From positions 1 through 34,195 of the forward strand of contig CALHXW010000355.1 of NCBI GenBank assembly GCA_938040325.1: a stretch of 34,195 nucleotides of DNA, in the 5' to 3' direction. Both the position numbers and the translations under genes were made by a program. This document shows positions 8,101-15,692 of this stretch, in pieces (the stretch's first letter is position 1; each line of letters starts with the position of its first letter). The notes under the pieces were generated by a model that worked only from the letters and a program-made list of their open reading frames with translations, made no database searches and was not told the DNA's origin. The DNA comes from an uncultured bacterium. GTDB lineage: Bacteria; Myxococcota_A; UBA9042; PHBI01.

Positions 8101-9435
8101 GCGTCGCCGAAACCCCAGCAACTCCGGCGCGAGCGCCTCCGGCGTGTCGCCGAGACCGTCGTCTCGAAGTCAAAGAACGCGGTCCGGAAGGTCAAGGAAG
8201 TCACCAAGACCGTCCGCCAGCGGATCACCGGCAGCGACATGGCCGAGCGGGCCCGACTGCGCTCTGGCAGCGAGCACGCCGATCCCAGCCGGATGGCACG
8301 CGACGTCTTCGCTCGCGAGCCCAGCAAGGACCAGGTCGAGCGCATGCCCTACGTGCTCGCGCGACTCTTCTCGCCCTCTCGCCTCGATACTCACCATCTC
8401 CTGACCGGGGTCGATGAGCAGGTCAATGCACTCGCGGCCGCCTACGAGCGCTTCGAGCGCGGCATTCCCACAGCGGTGGTGGTCCAAGGCGACGCGGGCA
8501 GCGGCAAGACGTCGATGGCCCGCGTGACGCTCCGCAACCTCGTGGGGAGGCGCCTTGAAGATGTCGTGCTCGAGGCCGACCATCGCAGCGAGGCTGCGCT
8601 CTGCGAAGCACTGGGGATCCACGGTAGCGCCTTTGCGGCCCGTTCGTTCACGTCCCTTCAGCAAGCGCTCCTGAAGGAGGGCGGCACGATCTTGCTCGAC
8701 GGACTCGAGCAAGTCTTTGTCCGCAACCAGGAGACGCTGCAGCTGGTCCGGCGTCTGCTGAGCTTGATCATGGCGACGCGGCAGCGTGTGTTCTGGGTCG
8801 TCAGCATCGACGAGCCAACGATGAGGCTGCTCGAGCCGCTCTGTGACTTCTCCGCCTACTTTACCGACCACGTGGAGCTTCCGCCCTTTGACGCCGAGCA
8901 GCTCGGCACGCTCATCGAGTCACGGTGCCGGCTTGCCGGGTTTGACATCGAGTGGCCGACGGTCGCTTCCAGAGACCGCAACCTCTTGCTTCGCCTCGCG
9001 CGTCGGCGCCAGACGGTGCAGGAACAGCGGACGCGATTTCTACGGACCCTCGCCAAGACCAGTGGTGGCAACGCCCGTGACGCTCTGACCCAGTTCATGA
9101 ACGCGATCGTCGAGGTCGAGAGCGAGGCCATTCGTCTCGGTCCGATCACCGTCGCGCCCCTGAGCTGGTTCGACCAGCTTGGGCGTGACGCCCACCGCTT
9201 GCTCGCGCTGCACGTCCTCTGCGGTCCACTGAGCTTCGCCGAGTGCCAGAGCAGCCTGCTGTGGGCACCGCCCCGACTTGAGGCGGCCAAGGCGCGCCTG
9301 CTGGGCGCTGGGCTCTTGGTGCGAGAACGCAGCGGCACCGAGCGGCTCAAGCTCCGCTCCCACGTGTGGCGGGTCGTGACCGACGCGCTGATCGCACGCG
9401 GTGAGCTGCTCGGACCGACGAAGGGAGGCTCCTGA
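5116..9435 (+). CDS. Cation:proton antiporter fused to a long helical region and a C-terminal AAA+/STAND-like ATPase
   Basis: The product has 1439 residues. Residues 5-440 form a CPA2 antiporter membrane domain with about 12 helices, including TSPAVSIAVISE and FKDVVMVIM, whose Lys206-Asp207 matches the CPA ion-binding helix. Residues about 445-1080 are hydrophilic and helical, rich in Glu, Arg, Leu and Ala, with no motif I recognise; the Rossmann RCK domain usual in KefB/KefC is absent. Residues about 1085-1350 are a P-loop NTPase: Walker A GDAGSGKT at 1125-1132, Walker B ILLD ending at Asp1195, a sensor-1-like VVSIDEP, and a SGGNARDAL segment like sensor 2 of Orc/Cdc6-type AAA+ proteins. The last ~80 residues look like a winged helix. 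The start is ATG at 5116, in an ATGA overlap with the upstream stop. The stop overlaps the MscS gene start (TGATG). I infer an ATP-controlled antiporter or an ion-flux sensor. This is far longer than ordinary CPA2 proteins (400-650 residues). Confidence 0.85.
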   Translation: MSLMRRFLVLALLIATMFGMQWLKGGLGQGSLAITFAAIGFVVLAAYAMAELASAVGLPRVTGYIVAGLGLGPSAAAMMGLSPPILTEAAVGDMKVFNGLALALIALEAGLELNLEALRRFKRTLSSIILFKMPLSWLMVGGGFVALALTVMPVPGVTEFGHILAIGLVVGALSVGTSPAVSIAVISESGIKGKVADLVLGFAVFKDVVMVIMIAVAIAVGTILITDGAAFDAGPFLKLLKKVFFSAVFGGVIGGLLVAWMRWVRWEIILILLVVAYGVNSFSAYLHDVHSTFQFKPLLLFITAGFVVGNFSRYGHALHKPLGLLALPVFVIFFTTAGAGLNLEATIAMLPLACSLFAIRALMMYLSARWGGKLAGETTAFSNNLWLGFISQAGVALVLLKVAQDGLPALAAELELVAFPLITLNLLIGPILLRVALKRGQGIDVAPPPGDSDADAGPTAATPWSGFDDGPIEPALADVLGETTAALDALGQDLRTRLLAGWREAGQQRLDATAEGDRFKPAELKPAAAFLRGRARKLRDSIAQLPVAVKAGLPDGDLTAEHGALHLPTTLFRLRRSLGKTSRRVDTRALVRTRVEGRVLPMLAEVLDRIGGIEAARIDLQDRQQRQARGAARNPEAERRELETLLDTAQADLERHIETTLESTIQDVAYHLHYAETPRIDSKAIQFPSVSRQSQEQLKRLERDGVAWDDALAAVMARAELRHQLLLVEQDMDSVCENAIDAWSEGQRDILLSLVTSVRDAVVDACAALGVPEPAEGEASRSGEELAAALTSSAGTTLEDVYAQIARLDEVLNQGALPRIADFRLSSESQGPLVKLEQLVTERIPEVDEKTAIAPTGLDMSAVEGPETVTREVMPVSAIVDKYLVGELAWSLAETRAEDEEIVARLEQRVGEMAGSLTVGLKGALEEMKERGLDHSDHTRAGVAFARESMARARRIADTLYQSLSEEFETVPKAIRASSEDAFVRIYQRLLGEPDASPKPQQLRRERLRRVAETVVSKSKNAVRKVKEVTKTVRQRITGSDMAERARLRSGSEHADPSRMARDVFAREPSKDQVERMPYVLARLFSPSRLDTHHLLTGVDEQVNALAAAYERFERGIPTAVVVQGDAGSGKTSMARVTLRNLVGRRLEDVVLEADHRSEAALCEALGIHGSAFAARSFTSLQQALLKEGGTILLDGLEQVFVRNQETLQLVRRLLSLIMATRQRVFWVVSIDEPTMRLLEPLCDFSAYFTDHVELPPFDAEQLGTLIESRCRLAGFDIEWPTVASRDRNLLLRLARRRQTVQEQRTRFLRTLAKTSGGNARDALTQFMNAIVEVESEAIRLGPITVAPLSWFDQLGRDAHRLLALHVLCGPLSFAECQSSLLWAPPRLEAAKARLLGAGLLVRERSGTERLKLRSHVWRVVTDALIARGELLGPTKGGS

Positions 9436-10334
9436 TGGCGTCGGCGCACTCCGCTCAAGAAACGTTCGACGCCTTGTTTGGGCCGATTCAGGCTGCGTCG
9501 CCCGGTGACCCGTCGAGCCGCGTGTCTGGGTGGCTAGAAGCGCTGTCTGAGCGTGCTTCCGGCGTCTGGGGCGCGACCCGAGACGCGATCCCCGTCTGGG
9601 ACTGGCACATCGTTGAGACCGTGATGCTCGGCGCCATCGCCGGCGTGACCGCGTTCGCCCTCTCGTGGGCCTACACGCGACTCATCCATTTTTTGTGGTC
9701 GTCAGGCATCGATGAGCGACGTGCGCTCGCGCATACGTTTGCGCCGGTCCGCTTTCTGCTGGTGCTAGCCGTTGCCGCAATCGCGCTGTCGCCGCTCACC
9801 CTCGGCGGCGGGAGCCGCGCGACCGTGGCGCTCATCGCCAGCGTGTTGCTCGCGGTGACGGTCGGACAGAACATCCTGCGGGACGTGCTTGGCGGGTTGT
9901 CCCTGGCAGCGAGGCGCCCCTTTACCATCGGCGATCAGGTCGAGCTGAAAGGGCAGTCGGGAAGAGTGAGCGACATCGGGCTGACCCGCGTGCAGCTCTC
10001 AAAGCCTGATGGCTCCGTCCTCGACATCCCGACCCGCGACCTCTCTGAGGACCGCATCCACACAAGCGAGGGCGAGCGGCGGTCGCTGCCGATCGTCATC
10101 GAGGTGCCGTTCCACGTCTCCCAGGACATCAACACAGTCGTGGATACGATGCGCGACCAGACGCTCCTGTCGTGCTACTGCGACGCGAGCGCACCGGTTG
10201 TCGTCGAGGTCCTCAACGAGCGCCAGGTGCGCATCCGGGCCACGCCGATCCATCCCGACGACCGCGACGAGCTCAAGAGCGACATCACCGCTCGCGCATG
10301 GACCATGGGCCAGATGACGGACACCGCACGATGA
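9435..10334 (+). CDS. MscS-family mechanosensitive ion channel
   Basis: This 299-residue protein has three membrane helices at about residues 62-88, 104-122 and 129-158, followed by the MscS beta domain. The third helix has the Ala/Gly pattern of the MscS pore and leads into NILRDVLGGLSLAARRPF and IGDQVEL, then GRVSDIGLTRVQL and DGSVLDIPTRDL. These are the conserved pore-to-beta-domain motifs, with IPT replacing the more common IPN. The C-terminal alpha/beta domain is short. The known family role is release of small osmolytes and ions when membrane tension rises. The start overlaps the stop of the antiporter-ATPase gene by one base, and the stop overlaps the DUF1415 gene, so it is translated as part of the operon. 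Its coupling to two antiporter-like proteins suggests joint control of ion balance or turgor. Confidence 0.92.
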   Translation: MASAHSAQETFDALFGPIQAASPGDPSSRVSGWLEALSERASGVWGATRDAIPVWDWHIVETVMLGAIAGVTAFALSWAYTRLIHFLWSSGIDERRALAHTFAPVRFLLVLAVAAIALSPLTLGGGSRATVALIASVLLAVTVGQNILRDVLGGLSLAARRPFTIGDQVELKGQSGRVSDIGLTRVQLSKPDGSVLDIPTRDLSEDRIHTSEGERRSLPIVIEVPFHVSQDINTVVDTMRDQTLLSCYCDASAPVVVEVLNERQVRIRATPIHPDDRDELKSDITARAWTMGQMTDTAR

Positions 10335-10867
10335 CAGCAGAACAACGCTTGCTTGCATGGCTCGACGATGCGGTGATCGGGCTCTCGCTGTGCCCATTCG
10401 CCCGCGGCGTGCGCGCCGAGCTGCGGACCGTCATCAGCGACGCTGAGGACTTCAACGCGGCGGTACGAACGGTAGCGGAAGAGGCGCAACGCCTCATCGA
10501 TGACGACACCGTCCCGACGACGCTCATCGGGTTCACCGACGCCTTAGGTGAGTTCGACGACTTTCTCGACGCCCTCGCAGCCGTCGACCATTTGCTCGAA
10601 GAGAGCGAAGGCGCCGAGTACGTGCAGGTTGCGTCGTTTCACCCCGCGTACTGCTTTGAAGGTGCCGCGCGCGACGCGCTTGGCAACTGGACCAACCGCT
10701 CGCCCTACCCTTGCGTCCACCTCTTGAGGCGCGACGAGGTCGCCACAGCGATCGCGGCCCACCCAGACACCAGCGGAATTCCGGAGGCCAACATCGCGCG
10801 CCTTGAGGGTCTCGGCGCCGACGCCCTCAAGGCGCTCTGGAGCGGCTGGGCCCTGCCCGATCGCTAG
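10331..10867 (+). CDS. DUF1415 family protein
   Basis: The 178-residue product matches my knowledge of DUF1415: VIGLSLCPFA near the N-terminus, a central FDDFLDALAAVDHLLEE segment, the VQVASFHPAYCF motif and NRSPYPCVHLLR. The family has no established biochemical function; the conserved Cys-Pro and His residues hint at a redox or metal-linked enzyme, but that is inference. It is soluble, with no signal peptide. The ATG at 10331 overlaps the MscS stop (ATGA), making it the last gene of the antiporter operon. The stop lies nine bases from the convergent RND gene. DUF1415 genes occur widely as single genes, so its place here may be passive. Confidence 0.88.
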   Translation: MTAEQRLLAWLDDAVIGLSLCPFARGVRAELRTVISDAEDFNAAVRTVAEEAQRLIDDDTVPTTLIGFTDALGEFDDFLDALAAVDHLLEESEGAEYVQVASFHPAYCFEGAARDALGNWTNRSPYPCVHLLRRDEVATAIAAHPDTSGIPEANIARLEGLGADALKALWSGWALPDR

Positions 10868-10875
10868 CGGGAGGC

Positions 10876-13800
10876 TTAGGCCGGCACGATGTCGGGCGTC
10901 ACGGATGGTTCCAGCTGCGGCGCCGGTGCGGCAGGCACCTCGTCGGCAATCTGCTCTGGCGTGGTCGGCTCGTGCAGCGGACGCGCCATGCCGAGCAGGC
11001 GCTTGACGTCCTCGACAATCAGGAAGACCGCCGGGACGGAGAGCAAGAGCGCAAACGTCGCAAACAGAATGCCAAAGCCGAGGCTAATCGCCATCGGGAT
11101 GAGAAAGCGCGCCTGCATGGACGTCTCAAAGATCATCGGCGCCAGACCGAAGAACGTGGTCAGCGAGGTGAGCGCGATCGGACGGAAGCGACGCTGGCCG
11201 GCATAGACGATGCTGTCCCAGGTGCTCATCCCGTCGTTGAGCTGCGCCTTGTTGGCAGCATCGATCAGCACCAGGGAGTCGTTGATGACCACCCCCGAGA
11301 GCGCGATCATCCCCATGATGCTGATGAGGGAGAGGTCGTAGCCCATGAGCATGTGGCCATAGATCGCCGACGCCACGCCCAACGGAATCGCGCTCATGAC
11401 CACGATGGGCTGGGAGTAGCTGCGGAAGGGGATCGCCAGCAGCGCGTAGATGGCGATGAGGGCAAAGAGTCCGCCAAAGGCGAGCGACTCCATCGACTGC
11501 ATGCGCTCCTTGCGCTCGCCGTCGAAGCCGAAGCTCAGCCCTGGGTACTTGCGAACGAGCCCGATCAGCGGGCCATCCTTGGCTAGGAGCTTCGGAAAGA
11601 CCTGCTCCGGACTCGTCACGCTGCGGTCCATGTCGGCCTTGACGTTGATGGCGCGCTGCTCATCTGCCCGCGAGATGGAGGTGAACCCGTAGTCTTCCTC
11701 AAGGGTCGAGGCTGCGCGAAGCGGCACCTCGCCACGGGGGGTCCGGATCATCAGCTCTTCCATGGCGTAGGCGCTCTTGCGGTCAGCCTCGGGCAGGCGG
11801 ATCAGCACCTTCATCTCGTCGCGACCGCGCTGCTGCCGAAAGGCCTCCGCCCCATAGAAGGCACCACGGACCTGGCTGCCGATCATGCTGTTGTCGAGGC
11901 CCAGCGAGTCGCCGAGGGCGCTCGGCTTGTAGCGGACCTGGGGCTTACCGCGCTGAAAACCGGAGTCGATGTCCTTGACGCCCTCATACTCCTCAAGCGC
12001 GAGCGCAAGATCGGTCGCCGCTTGCTCCAGGACCTCGATTTTTTCGTGGCTGAGCTTGATGTCGATCGGCATGCCGGCGCCGGGCCCCGTCGAGTCCTTG
12101 AAGCTGGTCGTGCGGACCTTCGGCATAGGCCCCAACGCCTTGCGCCAGGCGGCTGCGAAGTCGCGCGCCCCAAAGCTCCTGTCGCCGCTTGGCACGAGCT
12201 GCACTTGGACGGCTGTGACATGGCCGCCTTTGGCACCGCCGCCGACGTTGACGGGGCCGCCGCCGGCGATCGTGCCGCCAATCTTCGAGTAGATGCCTCG
12301 GCTGTAGAGAGCCTCGCCACCGTAGTCCTTGAGGACCTTCTGGGCAGCGTCCACAAGCTTGAGGTTGACCTCTTTGGTGTCGGAAACCGGCGAGCCGAAG
12401 GGCAGCGTCGCCGTCACGGTCACCTGGTCGCCCTCGACCTTGGGCATGAACGTGAACTGGAGCCGGCCTCCCTGAAACATCCCGCAGGCGACCATGAAGA
12501 AGGCCATGCTGGCGGCAAGCGTCAGGTACCGCTGCTTGAGCACCACGATGAGGACAGGGCGGTAGAGCTTGGCGATGACGAACTCGAGCGAGGGCGCAGC
12601 AACGCCTCGGAGGAGCCCGAAGATAACGCTGACCGCCATCAGCGCGAAGGGCACAGCCACGCCGACGCCAACCCCGGCGCCGAGCCCCAGCGGCACGTTC
12701 TTAACAACAACGGCGCCAACAATCAGACCAAGCAGGCCGCCGACCAGCCCCCAGCGCAGGCACCGCGTGTGCAGCGGTGCTTTGCTCTCACCGTGGCCGA
12801 GGTGAGCAGGAAGGATGAAGAAGGACTCGATGAGCGACATCAGCAGGACGCTCACCACAATGGCTGGAATGACGCCGAAGAGCTTGCCGCTGACGCCAGG
12901 CACAAAGAACATCGGCATGAACGCCGCAACCGTTGTCAGGATGGAAAACGTCACGGGCTTGGCGACATCGCGGCAGCCATAGATGGCCGCCTTGAGTGCT
13001 GACTGGCCTCGTTTCCTGCGTTCATAGATGTTCTCGCCGACGACGATCGCGTCATCGACCACCATGCCGAGGGTGATGATGAAGGCAAACATGCTGATCA
13101 TGTTGATGGAGACGCCGAAGTAGGGAACGACCAGCAGCGAGCCCAAAAAGGAGATCGGGATCCCGACGGTGACCCAGAAGGCCAGTCGGATCTCAAGGAA
13201 GAGCCCAAGCACGAGCAGCACGAGCAGAAAGCCGAGACCTGCGTTGCGCAACATGAGGTCGAGGCGGTCGCGGTACATCTCCGACCAGTCCACGCCGGTC
13301 GCGACTTCGACGCCCGCCGGCAAGTCTCGCTGGGCCTCCTCCAGGTAGGCGCGCACGGCCGCCGCAACCGACAGCGGCGTCTCCGTGCCCTCACGGAAGA
13401 CCTGGACCTGAGCGGCGGGCTTGCCGTTGTAGAAGGTCGCCTGGTCGTTGTCGGCGTAGGTGTCGTGGACGACGCCCACGTCACGCACGCGCACGATGGC
13501 GCCGCGGCCGTCGGTCAACAACACGAGGTTTTCGAACTCTTCTTTGGTCTCCGGCCGCTTCTTCGTGTTGAGCAAGACCTCGCCCGACGGCGTCTTGATG
13601 GCGCCGCCAGGCAGCTCGGTCGCCGCGCCGCGCACAGCCTGCGCCACGTCCCGATGGGTGAGCTTGTAGTGCCGCAGCCGCTCGCTCGAGATCTCGACCG
13701 CCATCTCGACAGCGCGTGATGTGGGGATCTCAACCCGCGTGATGTCGTCGGAGGCCTTGAGCCTGTCGCGAGCGCGCTCGGCGAAGCCGCGGAGGAGCTT

Positions 13801-14289
13801 CTCGTTTTCGATCGGGTCGCTGCTCAGCTGCCCATAGAAGTAGAGCGAGATGACCTCGCGCGTGTTGGGCAGCAGCGAGACGATGGGCTCTTCGGCGTTC
13901 GACGGCAGCGTGGTGATGCGGTCGACGGCGTTTTTGATGTCGGCGAGTGCGACGTTGGCATCGGTCGAGTCGAGGAGCTCCGCGTAGATACCTGCCCGGC
14001 CCTCCGACGCGCCTGCCGTGATGCGCTTGATGCCATCGACGCCGCTGATCGCCTGTTCGACCGACGTCGCCACCTGCTCGGCGTTCTCCGGGGTTGCGCC
14101 AGGGAACGGGACGGTGATGGTGATGAAGTTCATGTCGAACTCCGGAAACACCTCCTGCTTGACGTTCATCGCCGACAGGGCACCGCCGACCAGCAGCATG
14201 AGCATCAAGAGGTTCGCCGCCACGGGGTTGCGGGTCATCCACGAGATGGCGCCCTTGCGCTCAGCCATTGTGAGGCGTTCGCCGCTCAT
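10876..14289 (-). CDS. RND efflux permease, HAE1-like (inner membrane)
   Basis: This is the proton-driven inner-membrane pump of a tripartite efflux system, 1137 residues. The N-terminus has the typical first helix (NPVAANLLMLMLLVGGALS), then FPEFDMNFITITVPFPGATP and the PN1 porter motifs. Helix 4 carries GMVVDDAIVVGEN with the proton-relay pair Asp412-Asp413. Helix 10 reads SGVVINDSLVLID: the relay lysine of AcrB is replaced by a hydrophobic residue and an Asn-Asp pair follows (1003-1004). The protein is roughly 90 residues longer than AcrB. Much of the excess is a Gly-rich hydrophobic insert at about residues 506-563 between the two halves. The start ATG lies in an ATGA overlap with the adaptor gene, and the second in-frame ATG (MAERKG) is a possible alternative. 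Substrates cannot be predicted. Confidence 0.93.
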   Translation of the reverse strand: MSGERLTMAERKGAISWMTRNPVAANLLMLMLLVGGALSAMNVKQEVFPEFDMNFITITVPFPGATPENAEQVATSVEQAISGVDGIKRITAGASEGRAGIYAELLDSTDANVALADIKNAVDRITTLPSNAEEPIVSLLPNTREVISLYFYGQLSSDPIENEKLLRGFAERARDRLKASDDITRVEIPTSRAVEMAVEISSERLRHYKLTHRDVAQAVRGAATELPGGAIKTPSGEVLLNTKKRPETKEEFENLVLLTDGRGAIVRVRDVGVVHDTYADNDQATFYNGKPAAQVQVFREGTETPLSVAAAVRAYLEEAQRDLPAGVEVATGVDWSEMYRDRLDLMLRNAGLGFLLVLLVLGLFLEIRLAFWVTVGIPISFLGSLLVVPYFGVSINMISMFAFIITLGMVVDDAIVVGENIYERRKRGQSALKAAIYGCRDVAKPVTFSILTTVAAFMPMFFVPGVSGKLFGVIPAIVVSVLLMSLIESFFILPAHLGHGESKAPLHTRCLRWGLVGGLLGLIVGAVVVKNVPLGLGAGVGVGVAVPFALMAVSVIFGLLRGVAAPSLEFVIAKLYRPVLIVVLKQRYLTLAASMAFFMVACGMFQGGRLQFTFMPKVEGDQVTVTATLPFGSPVSDTKEVNLKLVDAAQKVLKDYGGEALYSRGIYSKIGGTIAGGGPVNVGGGAKGGHVTAVQVQLVPSGDRSFGARDFAAAWRKALGPMPKVRTTSFKDSTGPGAGMPIDIKLSHEKIEVLEQAATDLALALEEYEGVKDIDSGFQRGKPQVRYKPSALGDSLGLDNSMIGSQVRGAFYGAEAFRQQRGRDEMKVLIRLPEADRKSAYAMEELMIRTPRGEVPLRAASTLEEDYGFTSISRADEQRAINVKADMDRSVTSPEQVFPKLLAKDGPLIGLVRKYPGLSFGFDGERKERMQSMESLAFGGLFALIAIYALLAIPFRSYSQPIVVMSAIPLGVASAIYGHMLMGYDLSLISIMGMIALSGVVINDSLVLIDAANKAQLNDGMSTWDSIVYAGQRRFRPIALTSLTTFFGLAPMIFETSMQARFLIPMAISLGFGILFATFALLLSVPAVFLIVEDVKRLLGMARPLHEPTTPEQIADEVPAAPAPQLEPSVTPDIVPA

Positions 14290-15692
14290 CGCGAGGCCCC
14301 CGGGCTGCCCGCCGAAGGTGCCGGCGTCGCTGTGCCGGGCCGCATCACAGCGCTAGGAGCTGCTGGTACCGGCTTTGGAGCGTCCTTTGTCGGCGTGGCG
14401 GGTGCGTCTCCCTTGGGCTGATCCGCTCCAGCAGGTCCTGACGTTGGCGGACCATCGCCCGGCAAGCGCAGCTGCATTCCGACCACAGGCGACTGAAGCT
14501 TCGAGCGAATCAGCTGCTCGCCAACCTCCACGCCGGCGTCCAAGAACACCACGTCCTCGTCGCGCCACCGCACCTTGACGTCACGCACATCGAGCTTTTT
14601 GTCCTTGGTGAGGACCCAGACCTTGTCGCCACTTCGCAGCGCCTCCCGCGGCACCGCGACCGCACCGTCGAGAGGCTGGCCAGCCATCTCCAAGTTGACG
14701 AACGCGCCGAGCATCAGCGGGATCCCTGGGGTGTTCAGCGCCAGTGGGTCTTTCACCTCGACCAAGAGGCGCGCCTGGACACCGAGACCGTCGAGCTCGC
14801 CGAGCAGCCGCAAGACACGCCCCTCTCGCACAAGCGGTGGCCCCGCCCCGACCTCCTGGGTGATCTTGACGGAGGTGCCGTAGGCGCCTTGGAATCCGTT
14901 CACGCCGGGCACATTGATCCAACGCAGCTGCGCGACGGGCACGCTTGCTTCGACCCAGAAGGCATCGGTTCCGATGAGCGTCGCGAGCTGAGAGGCCGGC
15001 GTGGCAAGCATGCCGACCTCGACCATCTCGCTCTTGACGAACGCATTGAACGGCACGCTCACGTTGGTCTTGCCCGCCATCAGCTTCGCGCGTGCGAGGG
15101 TGCTACGCGCCGACGAGAGGTTGGCCTTGGCCAGCCGGATGTGTGGCTCGCGCAGCGCCAGCGACTTGCCCGAGCTTGTCGACTTGATGGTGCCGTCGAG
15201 CAGCGACCACTCCTGCTTGGCCACGGTCTGGCGGCCGCGCTCCACCTGGATCTCGAACTTTGCTTTGCTGACCTGGGCGACCTGCTGCTTGACGGCGAGA
15301 TCGTAGTCCGTTGAGTCCAGCCGCACCGCCGTGGTGCCAGCGCGAAGCACACCGCCGGCGACAAGCTCCGGTGCATGGTAGACAACCCGCCCGCTCACTT
15401 CTGACTGCAGGACCATCTGCTGTGCAGGCACGACGCGTCCCACCGCCTTCACGATGGCTTGGCGCGACTGAGTGTCCGCCGGCGTCGTCTCGACCATCGG
15501 AATGTTCGGCGGTCGCTCACGCTTCGGTGCCTGCGGCCGGGTCTCCTTGAGGTGTCCAAAGTAGAGCACCGTCGCGAAAACCACCGCGACCGGCAGCGCG
15601 ACTTTGAGCAGCACGAAGCCGAGTCCCCGCGCAACTTTCATGCCGATGGACGGCGCGGTCGCCTCCTCGGTGAGAGCCTTATCTTCACTCAT
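14286..15692 (-). CDS. RND efflux periplasmic adaptor (membrane fusion protein)
   Basis: The product is 468 residues. A single N-terminal membrane anchor (about residues 24-47, LGFVLLKVALPVAVVFATVL) has no lipobox. A split lipoyl/barrel-sandwich follows (SEVSGRVVYHAPELVAGGVL; later VPFNAFVKSEMVEVGMLATP) around a helical hairpin, then a beta-barrel. The C-terminal tail is Pro/Ala/Thr-rich. The family bridges the RND permease and the outer membrane channel. I chose the ATG at 15692 because GGGGAGG lies six bases upstream and the sequence further upstream is out-of-frame translation of the outer-membrane gene. It overlaps that gene's stop by eight bases and the RND start by four, so all three pump parts are translationally coupled. 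Confidence 0.92.
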   Translation of the reverse strand: MSEDKALTEEATAPSIGMKVARGLGFVLLKVALPVAVVFATVLYFGHLKETRPQAPKRERPPNIPMVETTPADTQSRQAIVKAVGRVVPAQQMVLQSEVSGRVVYHAPELVAGGVLRAGTTAVRLDSTDYDLAVKQQVAQVSKAKFEIQVERGRQTVAKQEWSLLDGTIKSTSSGKSLALREPHIRLAKANLSSARSTLARAKLMAGKTNVSVPFNAFVKSEMVEVGMLATPASQLATLIGTDAFWVEASVPVAQLRWINVPGVNGFQGAYGTSVKITQEVGAGPPLVREGRVLRLLGELDGLGVQARLLVEVKDPLALNTPGIPLMLGAFVNLEMAGQPLDGAVAVPREALRSGDKVWVLTKDKKLDVRDVKVRWRDEDVVFLDAGVEVGEQLIRSKLQSPVVGMQLRLPGDGPPTSGPAGADQPKGDAPATPTKDAPKPVPAAPSAVMRPGTATPAPSAGSPGASR

